DNA of 60,000 nt, taken from Bolinopsis microptera (lineage: Eukaryota > Ctenophora > Tentaculata > Lobata > Bolinopsidae). The notes under the pieces are model-generated. The model searched no databases and was not told where the DNA came from. It worked only from the letters and a program-made list of their open reading frames with translations. Of this stretch, positions 21,326 to 30,700 are shown piece by piece. Each line of letters starts with the position of its first letter. Within the stretch, counting starts at the first letter, position 1. Location: assembly GCF_026151205.1 (NCBI RefSeq), contig NC_087076.1, forward strand, positions 10,146,902 to 10,206,901, read 5' to 3'. The translations under genes were made by a program, and so were the position numbers.

Positions 21326-21637
21326 ATGGGCTCAGAAATGTCAGAAAAGCACATCCGGAGTGTTTTAAATCAATCTCTCATGGCATCTGGAGAGAAAGAG
21401 AAACTGCTCGATTTATTGAAAGTGAAACTCATAGAATGTGGCTGGAGGAATGAAATGAAACAACTCTGCAGAGAATGTCTGAAACGAGATAAATCGAAGG
21501 CAAATGTTGAAGAACTGATAGAGGAGCTCACTCCTAAAGCCAGAGCAAGTGTTCCTGATGAGGTCAAGAAAGAGCTTCTTGTGCGCCTTCGCACATTTGT
21601 TGACAATAATTCAGATCAGTTTCTCAGCGACAGTTAG
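21326..21637 (+). CDS. ENY2: Transcription and mRNA export factor ENY2, single exon
   Basis: Small subunit of the SAGA deubiquitinase module and of the TREX-2 mRNA export complex (yeast Sus1). A 103-residue single-exon frame beginning ATG GGC TCA GAA ATG; a second in-frame Met at codon 5 could also start. Family marks are LIECGWRNEMKQLCRECLK (human LIECGW.D.LK..CKE), VEELIEELTPKARASVPD and VKKELLVRLRTFV. Length matches the usual 96-101 residues. FTSJ1 follows 570 bp downstream on the same strand. Lack of an intron is notable, as vertebrate ENY2 is multi-exon; since the frame is intact and the neighbourhood is ordinary, it may be simple intron loss or a functional retrocopy. Confidence 0.93.
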   Translation: MGSEMSEKHIRSVLNQSLMASGEKEKLLDLLKVKLIECGWRNEMKQLCRECLKRDKSKANVEELIEELTPKARASVPDEVKKELLVRLRTFVDNNSDQFLSDS

Positions 21638-22206
21638 TTGGAAAAACCACAAATGAAGATCGATAAAAAATGACAGTAGCTGCTTTATAACTTTTATTTG
21701 ACTGAAGATATCTGCCAAGTTTTTCTGAGACAAAGGAACATGGTAAACCTGAGCGTGTGCATGTCTTAAAGAATTTCATTAAACTGCACATCTCATGATT
21801 GTTACTTGAATGTGGTGTTTCGAGTTTAATATGTTGTCCTGATCCTTTTGGGTTGCTTTTAAAAGGACAAAGGAAATTATTGGGCTGTAAAGTGACTTTA
21901 GTTACGGACAAAATATATATAATATTTTATTGTTTGATAAAATACTGTAATATTAAAATATAAATGATTTTTACATCCAGATGACTTACAGACTTACATA
22001 CGTGACAGTCTAATGATTTGATGACTATCCGATAAAAAATTCAAGTTAAATTCCATAAATTGTTTTTTCAGGGTTCATCATGAACTTGACGTGTGCATGA
22101 CGTGTATTAAAATGAATTCTTTAGGCATCACATGAATACCTTAATAATACGACTAATGTGCTGTCCATAAGTTTGTTACAACATAATATGATCTCTCTTA
22201 CATAGC
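21638..22206. other. ENY2-FTSJ1 intergenic
   Basis: AT-rich, about 570 bp. It would hold the ENY2 3' UTR and FTSJ1 promoter. No open frame or repeat seen. Confidence 0.5.
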
Positions 22207-25200
22207 ATGGGCAAAAGTTCTAAAGACAAGCGCGATATATATTACAGACTAGCCAAAGAGCAAGGATGGAGAGCACGCTCTGCATTTAAACTGCTACAAG
22301 TGAATGAAGAGTTCAGTATATTTGAGGGTGTCTCTAAAGCGGTGGATTTGTGTGCTGCCCCCGGCAGTTGGAGTCAGGTATTTAATTTGGAGTTTTTGAT
22401 ATTTTCAATCGCTGATAAACTTCCATCGTAAAGAGTATTAACCATAATGGGGGGGGGGGGGGGGGGGGGGGGGGGTGACACGTCCGTCTACCCAGTGGAA
22501 TAAATTTTAAATATGACTAGGAATCCATTTTGGGAAGAAAAAAAGGCTATATATTTTTCGGCCGCTTTGCGGCCGACTTGTCACTGGTCAGCTCTTCTCC
22601 CAGGTCAAGATTAGTTTGAAATGCTTAGCGTATCCATTAGAATAATTACCGGATGAATATGCAATTGCAAATTTTGAAATTAAATAAAAAATTTCTGAGA
22701 ATTCTTTAATTTATTTGAAACGCAAGGAAATATTTTTTAAAAGAAGTATAGAGCCTAGCCCACAATCAATTTTTCATACTAACTCGGTAGATCGAGTTCA
22801 AAGATTTGACTCTCATCAGCATGATGAATGATTCGCTACTCTGAAAGTGGCATCGACCTTGTGTCGATATTTATGGTCTGACTCTGGATCTGAAGCTTGC
22901 TTCTGCCAGGTTAGATACAATATTGGACTATAAACAATGATAAACTTCGGACTTAAAGCGGGATAGGGATGTATAATGGAGGGGGTTGTCTGCACTGTAC
23001 TCTAGATGATCTAGGATGTGAAGCTTGCTTAAGCCTAGAACACACGAGTTCCCCTGATATAGTAGCAATGGCTAGATTCACTTCCTTCCCACTTGCACTG
23101 TTGTTGACTTGTAGCTACAATATTAAATTGATTCGTTGAAATCGGTCTCGGATGTGAAGCTTCCTTAAGCGCCAAACCCTGAGAATACTGTATTACTCGA
23201 ACTTCGAGAATTTTCTAAATGAATCTAGACTAAAGGAGCCAACTTGAATCCATAAAATTTTGAATGCTACATTTTAAAATACCGCTCTATATTTACACCG
23301 TTCACCAGTTAATATGGCTGGGAGGATTGGGAGGATTCATATTAGATTGTCGATTGTTTAAGATTAACTTGATATTTTAGCGTATCAGAGCTGAAATTTT
23401 GCATGACTATTTCAAATGACTATTTTACATGACTATTTTTTCATATTCCGGGATGTTGAGGAAGGAGGAATGGATAGCTCGCGTTTTCTGCGCGTTTTTT
23501 TGGTGTCTGAATGCGCAAAAAATAGTCAAGCAATCTTATAGGTAAGAAATAGTCATGGAATCTAGGAATGCGCTCGATTCGAACTTCGAGTCGATAAAAT
23601 GATGTAACATCGCGTTAGCCCTGAGAGCGACCAATTTTGATTTAATTTTAAATTAATGTGAATATTTTTTCCACAAGAATCTTTTTTTACCGGTTATCAA
23701 CAAATTTTGACTAGGTGTTAAATTCCTGGACGCCTGACTATTTGCCACTGGGTCCGTCTATGTCCGCTTGTCTCATAGAATCCAAAAAGGACAGGACATA
23801 GGCGGACATAGACGGACATAGGCGGACATAGGCGGACATAGGCGGACATAGACGGACATAGGCGGACATAAACGGACATTGGCGGACATTGGCGGACATT
23901 AGTGGACACCAAAATGAACTAAATGTTGCTAAATAAAACGTTAAATTTTCTCAATTTGTGTTATATTTCGCTAAGTAGGTACTGTGCCTACTGTTTAGTG
24001 TGTACTCTTCATACAAGGCTACTGGAGACTCATACCAGGCTAATAGAGGCCAAGATCAATTCGACTATTTTGCAATTCAAATTCCACTCAATTTCACTAT
24101 AATAGTGATACAATTTGGAAATCGATCAAAAATCCGGCTATAGTAAGTAGTTAAGAAGGTGCTTGGCTCGCTGGAAGAGAACGAATTGAACCCAATGGTT
24201 CCTTGGTCTGGCTATTTATAGGCAATGCGTGCTGAGATGCAGCCCGGGAGCAAATCAGAGTGCAGGATCGATATCACGTGATCATTTGAAATCCAATAGA
24301 ATCGCTCTATTTGTGTCACGTGACTTACAACCAGCGGTGCTTAATAGGGCTGTTCACAAGCAGTCACTGTCTAATACAGTGCTAATCACCGTCTGGCGTC
24401 TAGAGCTGAGTCACGTGATTGTCCAGTAATGAGCCAAATACGTAGCTACCCTGAACACGTGACCTTCATATTCCGTCACAAAGTTTCAATCTCAAAGGAC
24501 AAGATGTCGCCCAATCAGACTTTTTCTATGGAGAAAATGGAAAAGCTCATGAGATATTCTCCATTTATGCCGTTGGCCCTCCCACAATATTGTGATTGGG
24601 CGACATCTGTCCGACAGCGACACCTGTCCGACAGCGACATCTGTCTGTCAGCGACATCTGTCCGACAGCTGAATTAGGGATTTCGGACAGATTTCGCTCT
24701 CGGACAGGAATCGGTTTTTGCGACATCCGTCCGATTACATTTGTAAATTCGGATCACATTCGTATGTCAGAAGCTTACGGGTAATCTTGTGACATTGCTT
24801 GTACAAATATCAATTAGCAAGTAATAGTTCAGATCATGTCTCTGGAACTGCGTTGAATCGAAATCAGATCGAAATTTCGGACAACTGTCGCTATCACAAT
24901 TTCGAAGTGCACCTTACCCCTGGCCTCCATACATAATTTTGGACTCGACGTTTCCCCCCAGTAATGCGATCTCGGAAGGCAGGCCTACCTTGCAACACGA
25001 GCTCGGAAGCGGGAGCTCTTGATACAGGAGGGACGTATCGAGAATGACTCGGACCAAAAATTTTCTAAGACACATTTTTTTCAAAGTTTTTCTGAAAACC
25101 ACTTTATTCCACGATTTATGTCACCCTGATCATTATGAGCCAAAGATATTTTTTCGATTTTCGAAGTCCGGATCTACCCTTCGATATACGATTTCGGACT

Positions 25201-27484
25201 CGAGGGTTCCTTCTTGTAATGTGATCTCGGAAGGCAGGCCTCCCTTGCAACACGAGCTCGGAAGCGGGAGCTCTCGATGTACAGGAGGGACGTATCGAGA
25301 ATGACTCGGACCAAAAATTTTCTAAGACAAAATTTTGTCAAAGTTTTTCTGAAAATCACTTTTTTCCACGATTTATGTCACCCTGATCATTATGAGCCGA
25401 AGATATTTTTTCGATTTTCGAAGTCCGGACCCGAGGGTTTCCCTATTATGTCCGTCAATGTCCGCTAATCACCCTACGCGCGTGGGGTGGACTCCTGGGG
25501 TGGACTTTTATTCAGCGCGTATTTTGTAGCCTGTTCAACTTGACGTTTTGAATCGTTACTATCTCAATGTCACAGATACATAGAATGTGAGGTGATCATC
25601 TTAAAGAGAAACGTCTCAGCTTTCACCTGGTGTAAAGTTTATCTTTGTTCTCAAAATATAGCTCGCTCAGTGTGCAACAGAAGTTGACATTACAATAACC
25701 ATGTCCGCGACCGGTCGTCAGATACCGGAGTCTTGCACAAAATTGGGTCCCTAAATTAAAATTTTATGACACAGTTACGATGAACTAGTGTCTAGGGAAA
25801 CATTTGGTGAAAATTTGAAGGGTCTACTGTTAATATTGCAAAAGTTATTGAAAACAAACTAGCTTAGTCAGAAGTTTTTGGGAAAATTTCAAATTTTGTA
25901 CGTAGTGGGGTCTACTGGGGTGGACTCTCGTGACGCGCATCTGATGGCGTGGCTTTTTCAACAGCAGTCAGTACGGCCAATATCAGAGCACAAATTATTG
26001 TGAGTAAGACCTTAATGGTCAGCTATGAACCCCTCACTAGAATAGTAACCGTATCTAAAAACAAGGAAATGTTATTCCGTCAAAGCTCAAATTTTTTACT
26101 CTTCTCAGTGCAGTTACTATGAATGTACTAGCTAAGTATCGTTGATCGTAGCTGCATTACACAGTAGAAGGTAACCAAGGAAGACTGCTGATTAACAAAG
26201 CAATTTCAACGTGAACAGTTCCAAAATACATAATCATGGCGACGATAGTTCAACTTGAACCTTTATAGTTTTTACAGTCTAAGATCACAATAAAATCACG
26301 TGAACTGCGAATCACAAAATCAAATCACTCAAATCTGATACAGTCCCGTTACAGTACGCTTTCGTGACAACCTCAACGCTTAAAAAAATAAATATTCTGC
26401 AGTCTTGTGACCACCGATGGCCCTAACTCTCCCTTGTCCGCGAGGAGCATCGTTGCGACCATGGGTTTCAGTTCTTTGTTCTTCCCACTCGGCTTCGATA
26501 GATCGAATTGGCTGGAAGTCAATCTATCAGAAAGACCTTTGTCGATCTCAGGGGCGTGGTAAATTGTGGATGTCGGAGTATAAAGCTTCCTGAAAAGATT
26601 GAGACATTCACTCGGTCTGTTGTAAATATCGAATAGTCCTTGTAGGCCGAGATTTAATTTATGTTGGGTTTGATAACTAGAGAAGGCGATTTGATATTCA
26701 TTGATAGTATAAGAGTATAAGCATATAAGCATAAGTGATAAGTTTATATACCCTTTTTATGGTACCTCGATATCAGTAGTGAGTAATCATCACTCAAAAT
26801 CTACTTATTAAATTTATTAACTAAACAAGTTAATGTATTACCGTCCTAGAGAGGTTTTCCTGAGAATTTGAAGTCTCTGTAGGTTGCTGACATGTCTACT
26901 AAGCTCTTCGATTGAGGAGTTTTGGACCCCTCGGCGTTCCAAATGATTTATAATGCTGTGGGCATTTTCAACATCTATCGAGCTAAACGCCCTCGCAGCA
27001 TAACCTGTAGAGAATGAACATGTCATCAATGCAAAGTTCAATGATAAAAATCAGAGTGGCCGATTTCAACGGGCAGAATTCGAATATCATGGCCTTGGGG
27101 AATGGACTATTTTTTGTCGATTTTACTAACCAAACTGGCAAACGATTGTTGATTTTCGTCACTAGTCTAAAATGAAAGCAAACGTTCGGCCGAACATTTA
27201 CATGATTAAAAACTTACCGGTTTCTTTCGTTATTATGTACAGACATAGCCGGGCTTGGGTTCCGCATACGATATCTTCTATCAGATTAAAGTTGAACCCA
27301 CACTTTGTACTGCTCGTGGGAGGAGAAAAGCAAACTGATACCTTTTCCATGAGCATCTCGTGTAGTACCATCATCATTTCGATTCTGATATCAGCTGCAA
27401 AATTCGTCTATTACTAAATGCTATCTTTTCGAACTTCGTATCTTGGAAATAACAACTTCTATGAAAGAACACACACACACACAC

Positions 27485-27582
<98 letters not shown>

Positions 27583-27666
27583 GCACAGAGACACACTCAC
27601 ACACACACACACACAGACGCACAGAGACACACACTCACTCACACACACAGACAGACAGACAGACAC

Positions 27667-27707
<41 letters not shown>

Positions 27708-30700
27708 TACACACACCCACAAACACATACAGACATAGACACACAGACACAGCATAAACACAGACACACACAGACACAGACGGACACACAGACAGACACA
27801 GATACACACAGACACATACACACACAGACACATACACACACAGACACATACACACACAGACACATACACACACAGACACACACACATAAACACACATAGT
27901 TCACTTCAGTACACTACATTACAATTACGGACACACGCAGTACAATCAGAGACACACACTCGATACAAAGACAGACACAGGCACAAACACACAGAGTACA
28001 CTTCAGTACAATCACAGACGCAGGCACAAAGACATATACAAGAAGAGCAGATTGAAGTACCTTCATTTGCAGATGTTGACGCATTGATCTGTGGGATATG
28101 TTCTTCAGTCTGTAACTGATCAATGATCATCTGCTAGAACTGTCTCATCTGGATCAACCGGAGGAGTATCTTCCGGCAGGAGTCTGAGTGGGTCTATCAG
28201 GACAGCCATGGATCGCTCTCCGTACCTTGCTGAAATAAAGACAAAGGTCAACGACGGATGTCGCATGTCAGTCCTGTAACTAAATGTAATGCAAAATAGT
28301 GAATAAATAATTTTTACATCTGAACGATTGTTCATTGATTCTTTGAATCTGTTCATTGATTCAAAGAATCAATGAACAAAAGTTCAGGATTTTACCTTCT
28401 GTTAAGCTGTTAGCACTGACTCTAGCCCCCTCTCCCTACAAAACGACCATATCTCGGGCTGGAGCTTTCAACCGTCTTGCCTCAGCAGCCATCTAGCACA
28501 GTCGACCTGTCCTGTTAATTATGTGATCATCAAGTTACCAAATTTAATCCTTCAATATTCAAATAATTGATTATCAGACAAAACAGAGTTTAGAGCTCGA
28601 CGTATGCTTCAGGGTTTCACACTGTGCTGTAATCAAACGCATGACTAAAACCTCTTGCTACTATTACCAATGTTAGATAAACCCATATTGTTAAGGCGGT
28701 CAAATGATTTACCTGAGTTGATCGCGTCCATGAAAGGGTTCAACTGCGCTCTGTCCAGCTTGTTAATGTCCGCTCCAGCAGCCAGCAGTGCCTCCGCCTC
28801 CGTCACTCTCCCTGCTTTGCATGGCCAGTGAAGCGTAGAGCTCCCCTCTAAGCTCTGTGACGATCCGACGAAGGATCCAGATTCCCTTCTTTTCTCTTGA
28901 GATTGCTTCAATTCTTCCTGGAGTATGCGGATTACCATTTTTATACTTCCATACAGGGCGCGTGAACAATCAGCAATGAATTATCAATTAATCAATCTAG
29001 TTTTTGAGTAAAAAGTCCACAGATTGTGATACATTGGATTTGATATTGGAAAAGACATGGCTTACCAAGTACCTTTTCATGTGCTTTTTGGAGGACAGGG
29101 ATGACTTATTCCTGCGTGCCATTATACCATAACTATATCCTGTAACAGCAAAAATTAGAATTATGTCGGACATAATTCTAAAAAATTGGAACATTGTAGT
29201 TAATCAGTGTGGTGCTAACAACAGAGAGCGATTTGAACGGTAGGCAATTTCATAAATTTCATTAACTCGATATAAGGATGATTGGAACAGGCTAAAATCT
29301 ACAATGTGGCATTAATAACTGGCTATATCGCTGCATTAAACGATTAAAGTATTGCTAACTATGGATATTCTAAGTGATCTAGGCAGAGGGGAACCGGCAC
29401 AGCCAGATTGCGTTGTCTTCACTTTCAGTGACTAAGTTTCACGATAGAAAAATTGACCTTATGTATTTGAAAAAAAGGATGCACAGTTCAAGCAATAAAT
29501 CGATCGGCTGCTCATATGATATTTGTATTTAACGGAGGGCCCAGTGCAGTGACCAGTAAGTCTGTTAAGGCAACATTTAGATCTGAGATAAGCTGAGTCT
29601 TGACAAAAATAAGCGAGTTTCGAGAAAGTGCACACGGATAAAGTTATCAAGTGACAATGATAAGACTAAGTTAGGGTCAAGTCAACAGAATGGCAGCTGT
29701 AACAGAAACAGTTCATTGGATAGGGGAGTAGGGGATTATGACGGAGTGAAATTTATTTAGCAGGGCAAACAAAAAACAACTGACAGCACTGAGCAAGTGA
29801 ACTGGAAAATTGAGGAACGAAAATAACAGTGGTTGTCAGCCCTTTCCGTAGCAATCAGGATTTCCCAGGAGATCGATCAGGCAATCAATATTTCCCATGA
29901 GAAAGGTCAAACAGATGCGCGCACTTGTGTCACGTGACGGCCACGTGACGCTCTAATCGTTGTCACGTGGTACAGAAGGGATGTTCTGATAGCGTCGATC
30001 CCGACAAGAGGAATTTTCTCACGGTTTATCTTCAATAACTATAGCTATTTTTATAGTAGAGAGTTGAAACTTTCACCAAATGTTTCCCTAGACACTAGTT
30101 CATCGTAACTGTGTCATAAAATTTTAATTTAGGGACCCAATTTTGTGCAAGACTCCGGTATCTGACGACCGGTCGCGGACATGGTTATTGTAATGTCAAC
30201 TTCTGTTGCACACTGAGCGAGCTATATTTTGAGAACAAAGATAAACTTTACACCAGGTGAAAGCTGAGACGTTTCTCTTTAAGATGATCACCTCACATTC
30301 TATGTATCTGTGACATTGAGATAGTAACGATTCAAAACGTCAAGTTGAACAGGCTACAAAATACGCGCTGAATAAAAGTCCACCCCAGGAGTCCACCCCA
30401 CGCGCGTAGGGTGCTAATGGCCCAAAAAACACGTCTGTTGTCTCATAGAATCCTAAAAAGGACAGGACATAAGCGGACCTGGGCGGACAAACATGATGAG
30501 ACTTTTTTACAAATGATTAAGGACTCAAGGATTCCCCTTTGTTTTGCGATCTCGGAAGACAGGCCTGCCCTTTGCAAAACGAGTCCGTCTGAGTCCGACA
30601 ATGTCCGTCCGAGTCTGCCAATGTCCGTCCAAGTCCGCCATTGTCCGTCCAAGTCCGCTAATGTCCGTCCAAGTCCGCCAATGTCCGTCTATGTCCGCCA

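Larger units (their letters stand above)
25470..30413. mobile_element. Inner TIR element carrying an ankyrin gene
   Basis: A 4,944-bp insertion inside the outer element. Its terminal inverted repeats (25470-25812 and 30071-30413) are 343 bp long and identical by eye. Termini read CACCCTACGCGCG. The 5-bp sequence CTAAT is present on both sides (25465-25469 and 30414-30418), and the host 10-mer array reads through the site (GTCCGCTAATG words), confirming a clean insertion. A CAC terminus with a 5-bp duplication is shared by Transib and RAG-like transposons, but no transposase is visible. Its interior is almost fully occupied by a six-exon ankyrin-type gene on the minus strand. Identity of the long TIRs suggests recent movement or gene conversion. 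Confidence 0.9.

Noticed and set aside
27374-27904. Long open frames across the CA repeat (Thr/His or Cys/Val proteins)
   Set aside because: They are simple-sequence translations in all frames and lie in a predicted intron.
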